This document shows, in pieces, positions 46,906 through 60,115 of a DNA stretch of 64,000 bases. Numbering within the stretch: the first letter of the stretch is position 1; the number at the start of each line of letters is the position of its first letter. The notes beneath the pieces were generated by a model, which had not been told where the DNA came from, ran no database searches, and was given only the letters and a program-made list of their open reading frames with translations. The DNA comes from Rhynochetos jubatus (taxonomy: Eukaryota > Chordata > Aves > Eurypygiformes > Rhynochetidae), in contig CM050662.1 in NCBI GenBank assembly GCA_027574665.1, positions 3,626,501-3,690,500 on the forward strand. The letters are read 5' to 3'. Both the position numbers and the translations under genes were made by a program.

Positions 46906-49900
46906 GAAATTAAAACACGCTCTTTTTCTCCCCTCCACGTCTACCAGCACACCGCAGCCAACCTAGTTTGGTGCTGGCAACCTCCAGTTTCGTTTAATTA
47001 TCCTTGTGGTTCTGTTTAAATATGCAAGTTCCCCTGCTTGGGAAGTGGTTAGTTGAAGATTTGTGGTGTGAGTGTCTTTCCGTAGACAGACCTGTAAGTA
47101 ACCTTACTAATCTATTTATACTTCTTGTAAAGCTGCCGGCCAGGTTAAGCTCTATGCAGCTATCAGACCCAGGCCCTAAGACTGAGGAAGGCCTGTGTTT
47201 CTGATTGCTCAGAAAGAGAAAAGGAAGTAATTTAAAGTATTTCTTAAATTTCAAGTGGCTTTTGGTACCCCTGAAGCCTTCCGTGTGGCTTTCAGTACTA
47301 ACCAGAGTCCTCTCTTTGGCTGTCACTGCCCCTGCCAAGGCTTCTCTCTGCATTATGGTTTTCAAAGCTTGTGTATGATATTTTTTTAATTTTCCTGTCC
47401 CATGGAAATGCCATCTTCATGCATAGGGAGGTTCTGTAGGTACTTAGACCAATGTCTGGAGTGTTTCAGCTCCCCTGACCGTATCACAACAGCATCACAG
47501 GGAGAAGCTTTCAGCACAAATCAGCTTAGCCAAAGCGTACAACTCTTCTCTCCCTGCTCCTTACCCTGGGTTTTGCACATCCTCACTTCACCATCCTAAT
47601 GTGAGCCCACCTGCAAAAAGTGTCTTAAGGCTCCATTGCTGGCTAACAACCACAACCCCTGTGTGACAGATGAACCAGAAAGCAATAAGGAGGTTTTACA
47701 GGCCCAGAAAGAAGTGGCCCCAGCAAACAGTGCTGGAAGCAGCAGGACAGCCTCCCCACCGCAGCAAGGCTCAGCAAAGGCAGCATGCCTAGTACACCGT
47801 CTCGCTTCCAAGACTAGCCACAACTGGAAAAGACAGGATGGTCCATGTCTTTGGTGCCCCAGCACTTGACAGAATAACAGAGACTTTCTAGTTAATCTAG
47901 TGGAAAGAGTTTTGAAACAACTTGGAGGAAGCAACATGAATATGCAGCAAATATAGTGGAAACCTGCTGTCTATTGAAATGGCTCATTAATACTGCACAG
48001 ACAAAGCAAATGACTGATGCTTACTGCAGAGTTACCAGTGAACATATCTGTGCTTGGATTATCAGAGCAGTGCAGAACATTTCACCCCATATGGTTAGCC
48101 TGAAGAGGCTGTTTCAGATAATGGTTCTCATGTTGTTTCCATGGAATTCCAATATTCCCCAGAAGACACTCGCTGGAGCACTCCAAAGCAACCTTGTGTC
48201 ATTTGGTGCTGCGTGAACTAGCAGAATGCTGGGTACTTACAATTAAAAGTGGATTACAGAAAAATAATAATGAAGTTCAAATTTGGGAAAAAAAAAAAAA
48301 AAGGGAGCATGAAGATGTTTTCACTGGAATCAGGTTAATAAAACTAACTTTCCACATTTCTTTTTTAATGGAAAGTGTCACTCACAGTATAATTTTATGC
48401 GCATGGATAAAATTAATCAAAATCACTGGAAGAAAAGTTGCTCAAGATTAAGTATCCACAGAATATGCCTAGGCACCAGAGATCTCTTGGCAGAAAGGAA
48501 AGAAGGAAAGAACTGGGACTCATGCTCCATCTGCTAATAATGAAAATGAAGAGATACAGTGGTGTGAGTACAAGAGAAAGGTTCACCGAGGAAAAACCCT
48601 TCAGATTGAAAGGGCTGAATCTGTAGTTATGAGAAAAGAAACCCACTGGGCTTTAAGGTACAAAGAACACAAAACCATCATACCCAGACAAATCAAAGGG
48701 CCATGGACTCTCTCTGCTCACATCTTGTGACCTGTAGTGGGTGCTATGGAATAACCTCACAGTACAGGATAAATATATAGTCTTTTCCTGGATAATTTTC
48801 CGGATTGTCAGGGTTTGGGTTTTTTCTGGATTGTCTGTGGTCACAGAAATTTACAGTCCAAAGCAAACACAAGTGAACAGAGGGAGAGGACACAGCACTA
48901 TGGCAGGGGTTTGTTAGTTCATACAGGCGTAGCTGCATGCATGCATGTATCTCTATATGTATGTATTCCGCATATTTACCTGCCCATATACCCTGTCCAG
49001 GGACAGCACAGTGGTGTGAGGAGGCTGGTGTGAGCGAGAGATAACAGCTTTGATAAAAGAATGAGGATCTCTGACACATGGTGATGAAGCACAAGGTATA
49101 CAAGAGTCTGGGGAGCATGAATAGCTTTTGAAAGAGGATGGGTTTGCCACCATCATCTGTGAACCCTCTTTCACTGCCTGCCTCACCTCCAGCCCTGCTG
49201 ATGCTGTATCAGGACGCCTTTCCAGATGGAGGGCGCACAGGTGGCCCTTCCCTCACAGAGCTCTTCCCCAGATACTGCTGCTGAAGAGAGAGCATTCTGG
49301 TATCCTCATCCCCTTCTGTGGCTTGGTATCTATAAATAATGAGGTTACTGATAACAGTACAGTGTTGTCACCCTTTATGAAGTAGAGTGAGTCTGCATGC
49401 ACGTGCTGCGCTGGTGGTTTCACGTGTTTGCTGCCAGGCCAGCACAGGAGGCACTGTGTGGTGCTGGGCTCCATTCCACATTCTAACAGGCAACATACTC
49501 GAACAAGCGCAGATCTCTCCACCTCTATCCTGGGGACTTTCCCTGGCCCCACCTGTGCCTGTCCAGACATTTTTGCTTGCCTTCCTACCTTACATTGGTT
49601 TACCTTCTAAGTTCTTCCACCTGCCTTGCTTCTGAGGTCTGCTCGCACGTTCTGGCTGCTCTGCTTTGCGCTGCAGGTAAAATCCTGCTCATGCCTGAAG
49701 CCAGGAGTGGTGCTTGTTGTTGGACAAGGTCTCTGCGGAATACACAGCTGAACGTTGGCGAGTCTAAGCTGAACATACGTAGACTGACACAGTGAGAGAC
49801 TGGGGACATGTCAGACTTCAAAGGAAAAGAAAAAAAAGGCACATCTTTCACCACGGTTATTCCTTTCCTAAACTTCAAGCCCTTATTTCAAACATTAAGA

Positions 49901-50079
49901 CTCTAGCTTGTTAAAAATGGATTGCATGGCATTCCTATTGGGGTCTTTATTTATATATATATTCAATATTAAACATATATTACAAAGATATATGTATGTA
50001 TTTAAAACATTGGGAAAATGGTATCTTTTTCCTAATCCTTTTGCCATTTTACCTGACACAAAAAATGGGAAAAATATCA
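46901..50079. other. Anonymous sequence
   Basis: Contains A15 at 48288-48302 and an AT-rich, TATATA-bearing stretch at 49945-50005. Parts of 47880-48470 have the texture of an old retroelement but I cannot place them in a family. No gene is recognised. Confidence 0.5.
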
Positions 50080-50650
50080 GACTGTCAGACACTCAACAGG
50101 AAATTTTCCAACAACTGAGTCGCGTGGTTAAAGTTTGGTAGTGATATCAGCAAAGGAAAACAAAGAGAGAAATGTCAAACACTAGTACTGCATATAACCA
50201 GTTGTAAATCAATAGCCAGAAAAACTCCTGACCTACATGAACAGAAGCACGAAACAAAGAAACCCCAGAATAAAATCCATGGCTGACAGAGCTTAGCACA
50301 AGAAAGTTGTGTTTGCAAAAGAAATCCTAGCAACAGTACGGGGTCACTGCTTGGTGCAGACAGGAGAATTGTGAAGGATTATGCAGAAAATGCAGAAGTG
50401 TTCAAACAGACTTTTATTCGGTATTTGGAAAGAAGGATGATTTGCTTTCATTGCTTGAAGATGATGAAATACTTTCCAGTCTATTAGTAACTGAGAGAGA
50501 TGTTAGAATCTATCAGCAATGAACATTTTTAAATCAGCAGGCTCTGAAGCTCTAGCATAGCTGGCAGAGAAGCTCTTGGGTCCACTAACGTTGAATGTTA
50601 ATAGCAGCAGATCTGTAAATGCCCAACTTATAAAAATCTATTAAATGAGA
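50080..50650 (+). mobile_element. Ancient CR1-type LINE fragment
   Basis: The TATGCAGAAAATGCAGAAGTGTTC block (from about 50380), then ATTTTTAAATCAGCAGGCTC (near 50528), correspond to the linker and RT entry of a CR1 ORF2. The AGCTGGCAGAGAAGCTC block (near 50560) corresponds to the helix that follows. Both ends are vague and the frame is broken by many stops. Confidence 0.5.
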
Positions 50651-53600
50651 AGGGAAGCAAAAGGAATCAATGAACCATCAGAGGAAAGAGCAACCCTGGG
50701 TCAAAGCAAGGGAAGGTTTTTTCCATCCTCTTTATCATCAGAACGGTCGAGGGTAACACAGAGTCCAGCTCTCCTAACAAAGTGGAGCCACCATCTTTGG
50801 CAGGCTCATTTAACCTGATGGCTCTGAGGTACAGAGTTGTCACTCAGCAGTCACTCAGACCAAAATTTCTTCTTGGTAAGACAACTGTGATTTCTAGGCT
50901 AGTCTGAAACCTTCTACTGGCTTTAAGAGAGTCAAATGAAAAAGGATAGAGATACAGGCTCAAGCCCTCCTCCCTGTAATTGCCCACATGCAAGGTCAGA
51001 TAGTTTTCCAACAGGGATGTAGCTTTTTGTGAAGCTTTAGATGTGTTCTTCTCCCAGTGATTGGGCGTGAGAGGTGGCTGGCTTGCAGCCACAAAATGTC
51101 CCAAATGGGCACACAGAAGCTCATGGAGCAGCACTCAGGAGTGTAGCGCTGTGATGTGGCTCTCCAAGCCAGGCGTCCTACGTCTCCCAAACCACACAGG
51201 CATTCAACCTTTGCTTGCTGCAAGTGCCAGCAAGAGACCCACTTTAAACAAGCTTGACTCCCTCTTCTTCGTAACGAGTTGCGGTTAGAAGTGAAGCAAA
51301 TTAAATCAGGGTACACTTTGCACCACTATGTAAGCAAATTCAAACAACTAAGTGGGGCTAGAACGCATTACCAGGTACTAGCAGCCGTTACTGCTTGAGG
51401 ATAGCATCAAAACACATTATTACACACACCCAGCTGTGCACAAAACCATGTCTTTGGAACTTAGTGGTGTTTTCCACCCCCAAAAATGTGTTGCATTAAA
51501 CAAGCTACTGCATAGTGGAAGTTGTAATACACTCAGTTTGATCTCCCATTTAATGTAATGAGGCTTGACCAAAAAAAGAAGAGGGGGGAAAAAAAAAAGA
51601 TTAATCAAAATCCTATGTGAATTTATTTATGGATAACAAAAAAATGTTTCTAGAATATCCAAGACATGGTCGAGGGATAAAGTTAGATGAAGTTAGGATT
51701 TATCTCGATTACCTAACCTGGCATTAAAATCCTTTCCACTGATCAGCAAACAGAGGGATAAAAAGATTTCAGAGACATTATGTAGGTCTGGAATAATTCC
51801 CAGTACGAGTTCCTATAAGAAGAGGAATTGTGGGAGGAATACAAATATTAATCAGAAGAAAAGGTTCTAAATTGGGAAACTGCTCTGGCAATGAGACAAA
51901 AGTCTAAGTCATTAGTGTAACAACCTCTAATCCCTATCAGAGCAGCCAGTCTCATGACAGAGATGGACGTGAAATGGCTTTCTCCATAAATATTTCAGTT
52001 TTGATTAATTCTAACATTCTGTGTCTGGATGTAACAAATATGTTGTGAAACATATCATGAAAAAACAGAGATATTAGGCTGAACAATCCAAAACTGTGTA
52101 GAAAACTCATTTTCTGGGAAACGGAGAAACAAATTTTAAAGCTGCTTTCTTCTTAACTCAATGCAGAAAATTCCCCGGTGTCCAACTCTTTAAAATAACT
52201 TCTCCCCAAAAAAGCAGCCTATCTAATTAAGTCCAGAACCATGCTACCGTTTTGACCCTGATTTCCATTGGCAACTCTCTGACAGGCACCAAAATACCTT
52301 ATTAAATTTATCCAGGGATAGCAGTTCTGATTTATAAAAAAATAAGTAAATATTTTCTAGGTCAGAAAAGGCAAAAAATGCTAGGAACAGTCCCACGGTC
52401 ACAGAATTCCAGCGGAGCATCAGGCAGTAAGCTCAAAGTCCTGCTATGGTGACAAGTACTCATGTAAAGCAGATCATCCCTACCCAGAGAGAGCAGAAGA
52501 TACATATGCATACCAAAGCTCTCAGATTACTCCGAACACTCTCTTTTTTTGCCTGTAATTACAAATCTTTTCCTTTCAGAGGCTGTGTCAGTATAAGAAG
52601 CTACTGTGACAGCCCCACAGCTGTGACAGTGCAACTCTGTTGGGGCTACATACAAAAGTGGATCAGTGTGGATCCCAGAATAGACCTGTTTTGGGAAAAG
52701 TATTTTCTAGGCAGCCCCGTTCTCTGTCCCAGGTTCCTGGGCAGCCTCATCGTGATCAAAAGGGACTGGGGACAGAAGGGGGTGTGAACAGCTTAAGTCT
52801 CAAACTGGTACTGGAAGAAATCATGGTCTTTGGTTGAGCTGCTTAATATGGCAGGAATTCCACGTAGGAGTGGGAAACTGCAGTGTTTTTCTTCCAGGCT
52901 CATGGACATGAGGCTGAGGCGCTTGTGTTGTTCTGGAGAGGATGGTACTTCCTCAATCAGCAACAGCAGCTCCCACCAGAACTCACGTCTTCTTACAGCA
53001 TTTCACTTTGAGCTAATGAATAGTTCCAGACTTTAAAAAAAACCAAACTCAGATCCCCAAAGTACTAATGGATTTTACCACGCTGCAGCTTGGCATGCTT
53101 TACAATGAAGGATATAAAAGTTGCCATCAAATTTACCCTTGTTTAAAGGTTTCCATTTCTGATGGGCTTCTTATGTAATACTGAAGTGTATTTTAAAGAG
53201 AGCTGCATTAGATTCCAACTCTGCTTTTAAGTAGTGCTACCAACCTAATTAAACCATCATTCTCCGAGTTTGCACCCCACAGATAAGCAGTAACGCTTTC
53301 CAGAGAACTCTGAGTCCTTCTGAGGTCTGTGGAGCCAAACTCACGGCTGCCCATGCACACAGAAAATACCTGCAACTATTTAAGAGCCAAGTGGAAACGC
53401 CCTGGGGACAGCCAGCAGAGTAACTCAAAACTGAAACGAGTGTTTTACTAAATCACAAAATTAATGATGAAAACATATCCAAACAAAACAGGAAATGAGA
53501 GCAGGATGGAAAGAGACATGCTTGGCACCACTATACACAGCTTTATACTAAGCTACACTTATCTACAGTGGTAGCCACATTCATAATTCAGTTTTCCCCC

Positions 53601-53865
53601 CACATCGGAGAGCTGGAGATGTTCTCCAGCCTTGCTCGCCATAGTCCTGCATATCTTGTTAGCTATTCCTCTGAGACAATCCATCCGAACTGACCGTGTT
53701 TGGGTGTTTGTTGGTTGCATTCAGGATCCCATCTGCAACTTCAGTAATGACTGAATTTCAGTAATGAATGAATGATTTCACCAGTCAGTGAAACCCAGGG
53801 AGTTTGGGCAGAGCGAGATAAGCTGGGCTGCATGTGGTTGTTAGCAATTTAAGTTTCCAAAAACC
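50651..53865. other. Anonymous AT-rich sequence
   Basis: No gene or definite repeat is recognised. The longest frames (96-113 codons) have no family match. Confidence 0.5.
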
Positions 53866-53884
53866 ACTAGAGCGTCGCTCTAGT
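53866..53884. repeat. Near-perfect palindrome with CpGs
   Basis: ACTAGAGCG, one T, CGCTCTAGT. Nine-base arms are perfectly complementary around a single base. Confidence 0.75.
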
Positions 53885-54053
53885 AAAGACCAGATGTAGC
53901 AAGTGGATTCTAGTACCTACATTTCAAGCCGCAGCAGAAGCGTAACCGGCTGCAAGCCCTGGGGCCAGCTGTACTGCTAGTAGCTTCTAGGATTAGCTTT
54001 ATTCAGTCAGCCCTGAGGTGCTGAAGATCACGAGCTACAAACACTGCTGCTTG

Positions 54054-54073
54054 CTCCAACATCTATGTTGGAG
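54054..54073. repeat. Short perfect inverted repeat
   Basis: CTCCAACAT, 2-base loop, ATGTTGGAG. It lies about 190 bp from the palindrome at 53866. Confidence 0.7.
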
Positions 54074-54665
54074 TGTACCACGGTTTCTACTCCTGAGATC
54101 CCACCTGTGGTTCATGGTGTCCCACTGACAACAAGAAGGGCTATTGGTGGGGTGCACACCAGTTTCTCACGCACTGCCTCTGTTCTGGCCTAGAAATTGC
54201 CTTTATTGACCTACTTACCTGCCTCGGAGTCCTTCCCATGTACCTCTACCTGGCTTTTGACAGCTGCATGAGCCTTCGTAATTCTGTTTGGCAGGAAACT
54301 GGCTTCCCATCAGCCTTTCAGAAATTCTTAATTCATTTGTACTTTTGACCTACACAACAGACCCTGGCAATAAGATCTATAACTTAATACTGTATTATAT
54401 GAGAATGTATGACTTTCTGGTTTAGACATGATGCCTAATAATTTCATGGGGTATCCTTAATTATTCTTACTCTTAAAAAGAATAGCCATCTCCTCCTTCA
54501 TCATTTCCTGTCTAGCTAGGAGATCTTAAGATCTCTGCCCCATGCCTGACTATTTTTTCTGGTGTGATATGAAAACCATTCTGTCCTCATCCACTTCCTG
54601 TGGGTGGAATTCACATTAAAAAGCTTTTATTTAGTGTTGGAGTTCAGGTATCTACCTTGTGGATT

Positions 54666-54699
54666 GACACCTACCGGTAGAAACCTAAATTTAGGTGTC
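54666..54699. repeat. Nested palindromes
   Basis: GACACCTA (54666-54673) pairs with TAGGTGTC (54692-54699). Inside lie two perfect palindromes, CTACCGGTAG (54671-54680) and ACCTAAATTTAGGT (54683-54696). The word ACCTAAATTTAGG resembles internal repeats of old sauropsid palindromic elements, so this could be a piece of a decayed DNA transposon. That link is from memory and uncertain. Confidence 0.5.
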
Positions 54700-54739
54700 T
54701 AAATCTCTGAGCTAAATAACTCCCACCCATCCTTTCTAG

Positions 54740-56590
54740 TTCTATTTTATTCTTGATGAGACAGGATGAACAGAACTGCACACATTAATCAATACGTGGG
54801 TTTGCCAAACATTTATACAGTGACATAATCACATAATCATGTTTTTCTTTTCCTTTTTTCCTTTTCTAAAAATTTCTCCCATTCAGTTTGAATTTTTTAC
54901 TGCTGTGGTCACTACATCAATGTTTTCACAGAGTTATCCTACAGCGACTCTATTTCTGAGTGATAACATAATGTTCAGTCCGTAATTGAGTAAGTGTAAT
55001 ACATAATTGAAGATGTACATTCCCAGACAAACTACTTTGCATTTATTAGCACTGACTTTCACATGCCATTTCTGACACAGTCACTCACTGCTATGGGAAC
55101 CATTTGCCTCTCTTTCCAGGGTCAGTTTTGACTATCTCAGCTAATTTTGTGTCATCCACAAACCTTGCCACTGCAATATTCACCCCCCTTTCCAAATTAT
55201 TCATCAGGATATTGAACAGCCCAGGTCCTAAATCAAACGGTTGTATGAGTAAGCTGTAGAGCTCCTTTCACTGAGGAAACCGATCTTTCCTCCCACTTTT
55301 TGTCCCATTTTGTCTCCATCTTATTTACTTACAAGAGGACATCTTATTATCTCAGCTTAACTACTTTAAGAGTCTTTGCAGAAAGACTTATTGACATTTG
55401 TTTGGAAGTCCGTACACACTTTATCAACTAGATCAGCCTTACCTACAAGCTTGTTGACATCTTCAAAGAGTTCAAATAGATTTATGAGACTTGGTCTCCT
55501 TCTGCAAGAACTGTAATGACTTTTTCCAAATAAATCACATTTATGAAATTGTCTACTGGTTCTCTTCTTTATTATTGTAGTTTTTACCCACTTACTCAGT
55601 TTGGAAGTGAGATTTACTGATCTGTGGTTTTCCACATTTGTCCTGGAGTCCTTTTTCTCAAGGCTGAAGACACATTTGCCACTTTCCATCCTTCTTGCAG
55701 TGTGGTCAACTTAAATGACACTTTTCATGCTACATTTAGCTTTCTCTTAATCTACTGTTTGAGGTCTTGCTGAACTCTTGATTGAGTATCATCTTATCTT
55801 GGTGCTTTCTTACTGTTCATTTTATTGATTTGTTCCAAAATGTCCTCTACTGAAACTTCATTTAGGGACAATTCCTCATACTCTCCACTGCTTCACCACT
55901 AATGTACCCCTTTCCAGCCTTCCTCTATAATTTGTTCCCTATTATTATAGTTTCCTACCCTTCTGCCAAGTTTCTGAGGCATTTATTATGTCAATAACTT
56001 CCTTTAAAATCAGACATTCTAGTTCACCTCTTTTAGGCTTCAGAGTTGCAGCATTTGTATGGATATATTTCTACATTTTTTATTGATCCAGTTGCCCATT
56101 TTTCATGGGGCCTGCTTAGCTGGGACTTTAATTGCTGAGACCATTTGTTGCTATTTCCTTCCTCAATGTTATTGATTTCAGTTCCTTCCATTTTTCTAAA
56201 TTATAAGAATTTTCTTATTTCTCTTCCAGGAGAGTTGCAATCTTGAACCATGTGCTATTGCTTATTTGGTGACTTTCCACAACTGTCAACTATTCAAATA
56301 CCTCATTGCTTTTGAATGTTAAAACATTGCAGTCTAGCTTCACGTTGATTTATATAGCTTATCTCTCTTGTAAAAACTACCTTGCCAACGACTGAGAATC
56401 TGCTTGTCTGGTACTGTGACAATTTATAACGCTGTGATTCCACTTTCAAAACTTCTTTCCTGATCATTCCTCTGCCATGGGTACACACATCATTCACAAC
56501 ACCAGCTCCCTCTAGCACCAAGCATGGACATAGAAGTCCAGCAAAGGCCTCAAAAGCACTGCAGAAAATGAGATTTCCTCCCATGTTTTA
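54740..56590 (-). mobile_element. Ancient CR1/L3-type LINE relic, minus strand
   Basis: Read on the minus strand, the order is endonuclease end, linker, RT and C-terminal part. The endonuclease end is at about 56580-56300, with VFTREISYINQREARLQCF in an open 93-codon frame. The linker and RT entry lie at about 56220-55770. The RT core at 55689-55366 has ANV-like, HRSVNLTSKLSK (a form of YRPVSLTS) and INLFELFEDVNKLV motifs. The C-terminal part continues to about 54740; there the plus strand shows TTTTGTGTCATCCACAAAC and CATTTATTAGCACTGACTTT. It is non-functional overall. No 3' tail is recognised, so the lower end is approximate. Confidence 0.75.
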
Positions 56591-59079
56591 ATAATACATT
56601 TCATTAACACCTGCCAGTATGAGACATGATTGTTCACCCATGTTTAATTTTTTATTTTCTCTAATTCCCCTATCTTTTCCTGACATGCTTCAGGCAGTCA
56701 GTTATACTTTTTTTAATATTTTGGTGTTTGTTCCCTCTTTCATAAATGGGGCACACGGCACTTGTTTCTTTTTATTTCATACTGTTGATTTCTGAATCGC
56801 TTTCTCCAGTTTCTCAAAATCATTAGAAATCTGATCCTGACCTTCAAAGTGCATCTTGGGTTTATCCACAAATTTTATGAGTGAGGTCTTTGTTAAATGA
56901 CATAGGTCATTAATTTAAAAACCGAATAGAACTGGATTCAGGACATATGCCAGCAGGACTCCAGTCAAAATAACCTGCCAGTGCAGTATTGCCACCCACA
57001 CTGCAGCAACACCACATACCATCTAAACGATGAACTGCACATGGCCTGCCAGGACCATGAATTTGGCTGTGGTCTCCCTCGCTCCTTTCTGGCTCCAGAC
57101 TAGAGTCCACAGTGAGGAGGACCGCCTGCTGGATGGGCTATTTCGAGTAGACTGCAGGCCATCTTTGCTGGGAGCCCACTCAGTGCCTCTGATCATGGCA
57201 GTATGTGGATCTGTCTGCACATATGCCACGAATCTCATTGCCCCAGGAAGCACTGGCTTTTCTACGCTTGCACAATACAGCTATGCCTTAGAGGAAGGGC
57301 TGTAACATATGGTCTCTCCCTTATACAGAAACAAGGTAAGTGTCTCACCCAGCCAGAAATACTGGGCACACTGATACAGACCATATTTCTTTAGTCTACT
57401 TCTGAGAGAATCATGTGGAACAGTTCAAAAGCTTTCCTAAAGCAAAATATGTCCCATCTGCTTCCTCCTCTTCATCTACTAGACATTATTTTCTCAAAAA
57501 CAGAAATTAGAGTAAAACTGCACGATTTATTCTTGGTAAATCTATGTCCTTTTTTTTCCCCCCCTTTTAATCTTCTATTTGCTTTAAATTGATCATGTAA
57601 TATTTTTTAGACTTATTTCTGGGAAGAGTTGCCTCTAATTCCCTGATTTTTCTTTTTCAAAATAGCAAACTGTTTGCCTTTCTACAGTGCACAATGATCT
57701 TACCTGCCTTCCAAGAGCTTCCAGGGTAGTCACTAATGCTTCAGTAATTGCTTCAGCTCCTGCCCACATGGCGCTCTCAGCACACACCCAGAGCAGTCTG
57801 AGGCCAGAGCTTCTCATTTGGAGGAACTAAGAGAGAACAAATGTAAGGCACAAAACCGCTGTAAAAGCGCACGAGACCAGGCCAAGCTCAGACTGTTTGC
57901 TCTCCTCTCACCATGGATAGTTTTTTAGCATAGCATAGAATAGAATAGCACTGTGTAGTATTAACATTGTGGGAAGCTGCCTCCCAGCTCAGGAAGAACG
58001 AGCTGACAACTCCGGGAAGGCTATATCTGAAAATACATTTTCAGTTGAGAACTTTTGGTCTAACTGTGCTGATGGGAATTTAAATACCAGGAGCATAGAA
58101 GCAGTGATGCATGTGATGACAGAGATTTGCTGACTTGCAGGCAGAATATGAAGGGGTCTTTCATGAGACACCCAGGTGGATGCTAGAAAGTGCTGGGGAG
58201 GAGCATGAGGGTCCGACTGCATGTCACAAATTTTAAAGGGAAATGCCAGTGAAGGATCCTGGAAGGCAAAGTCAGGCTGCTGGCTGGAAGAGTTAGCCCC
58301 AGGGTACTGTTGACAGTTTCTCTGAAGTCATGCCAGTTATATACACAACTCCAATTAGGCAGGGAGGAAGAAGACGCTATCCGGAGGTGATGGTCTCCAT
58401 CAAAAGTCAAAAGTGAAATCAGACTTTTCACACAGAAAACATGTATGATGTGTTTAATTAAGCAGGAGCTGGGGGAAACCTGTCATGAGCTATGGCAAAC
58501 AGATTGCTAAGGGTTGGTAAAACAAAAATACTCCATGTATCCAGCTAGTTCAGAGAAAAACCTTAGTGCAGAGATAGGAACAGTCCATAGGTGAAATTTC
58601 ATTCCATCAAAATGACATCGAACTAAGAAGCTTAACAAAGGTGCCCTAAAATTAAGAACCATAAATGCATGTATATAAAAATGGGGGGGAGGGGTTAATT
58701 AAAAAAAAAGCTAGATGAAATGAAACACAGTTAATAAAATCAAATCTTGACGCAGCAGATAGTAAATGCCAGGGACAAAACCAATGGTATACCATGGTGT
58801 GTGGCCATAAACTACAGAAAAGAGAGTATAAGTCATAAAAGTGAAAGAACTTTTTTTATATCAAAGAAAATACTTTAAGTAATCTAGTCAGACTAAAATT
58901 CTTACTGGAAAAGACTATACACTGAAACTGCCTGGCAGTAAGAATGTAAATATATGAGTAGAGTTATGCCATCCATCACCAGAGAAAGAAGACTGAGTGC
59001 TTAATGTTGAGAGGTGAAATACTAAACATGGGGACCTCAATTATTCATAAATAAATCGATATAAAGGCACAAAGGAAAA
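56591..59079. other. Anonymous sequence with a pentamer repeat
   Basis: A (TAGMA)5 microsatellite lies at 57926-57950. Upstream parts up to about 56900 may still belong to the minus-strand LINE. No gene is recognised. Confidence 0.5.
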
Positions 59080-59790
59080 AAAGGTTAGAGAACCAATTTA
59101 TAGAAACACAGTATGACTGCTTTTCAGAACTATTAGATCCTGAACATCCAAGAAGAGAGGCTGCTCTCTACTTAATATTATGCAAGGTACAAGGGGAGTA
59201 AGTTCAAGAAGAGGCAGTCAATGAACCAACAGAGAATATGGGCTGCTCTTAGAGAACAGAAAACTCTATCTTGGCGTGCAATGGTTATGACTTAGGAGGT
59301 CTTAATGGGCCAGGAGCTCACCACAAGCGCTCAAGGTAAAAAGGTGATAAAATGGGAGAAGTGATTAGAAATAAGGAATCTGTTCAACCTCTGGGTACAG
59401 CATCATTGAAACCACCAGTATATCTAATTCTGGTGTTCACATTTAAAGCCATTGAAAGATTAGATTGGGGGCAGAAAAGAGCCATAAAAAGTATATGAGG
59501 AGAGAAGAACATGTAACTGGGAAACTTAAACAGCTCAATTGTGGGGCGATTCGATAAATACTTTCACAAGGGGAAAATATCAACCAACGCTTTTTAATCT
59601 AGCAGAGACAGAAGAAAGACTAAGGGCTGAAAAATGAAAGTGATTCAAACCAGAAATGAAACACACATTTTTTAACAGCAGTGATGATTAAATTTGGGAA
59701 CAAACTACCACCTGAAGTGATGGATTTTGCAACTCTTGACATCTGGAACATATGTTCCTGTGAAAAGTTCAAGTTTTGATAAATAAGAAT
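59080..59790 (+). mobile_element. Ancient CR1/L3-type LINE with internal deletion
   Basis: The left part (59080-59235) looks like the endonuclease block, with GAGAACCAATTTATAGAAAC and then a degenerate leucine-rich stretch. From about 59240 it resembles the C-terminal part of ORF2. TCTAATTCTGGTGTTCACAT (near 59425), AGAAAAGAGCCATAAAAAG (near 59473) and TTTTTAATCTAGCAGAGAC (near 59590) are the best blocks. The RT domain that should lie between is missing, so the copy is internally deleted or is two fragments side by side. Confidence 0.65.
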
Positions 59791-60044
59791 TTTTTTCCCC
59801 CCTGAAAAACAATTTTGCTAGAAAATTCTTAGCCACTATTTGGGTTTCTTCTCTACTTTAACAGGATATAAGATGAGCCAGAGAAACAGCTTTGTACACT
59901 GAAAGTTGGTCAAAATGATCATTAAAAGCAGAATAATGGAATTTCTAGATAAGGAGTATGATATGGTAGGAGCTAATTATCAGTGTCTGTAATGAAAATT
60001 TTGCATCCCTAATATTTCAGAATTATTTGAACATATCTTTATAA

Positions 60045-60115
60045 TAACAATCAAAAGGGAACTGCTTGACATAATCTACTTGAACATTCAAAAGCCTTCT
60101 GACAGTCTTTTTCAG
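60045..60115 (+). mobile_element. Short LINE RT fragment
   Basis: The frame reads LDIIYLNIQKPSDSLF, matching the VDVIYLDFSKAFD segment that holds the first catalytic aspartate of CR1-type RT (here replaced by Asn: LN for LD). The fragment runs into an unrelated open frame that continues to 60367. Confidence 0.55.

Noticed and set aside
57926..57950. TAGMA pentamers as a CR1 tail on the minus strand
   Set aside because: The unit is 5 bp, not the 8-bp CR1 tail unit, and no CR1 3' sequence follows.
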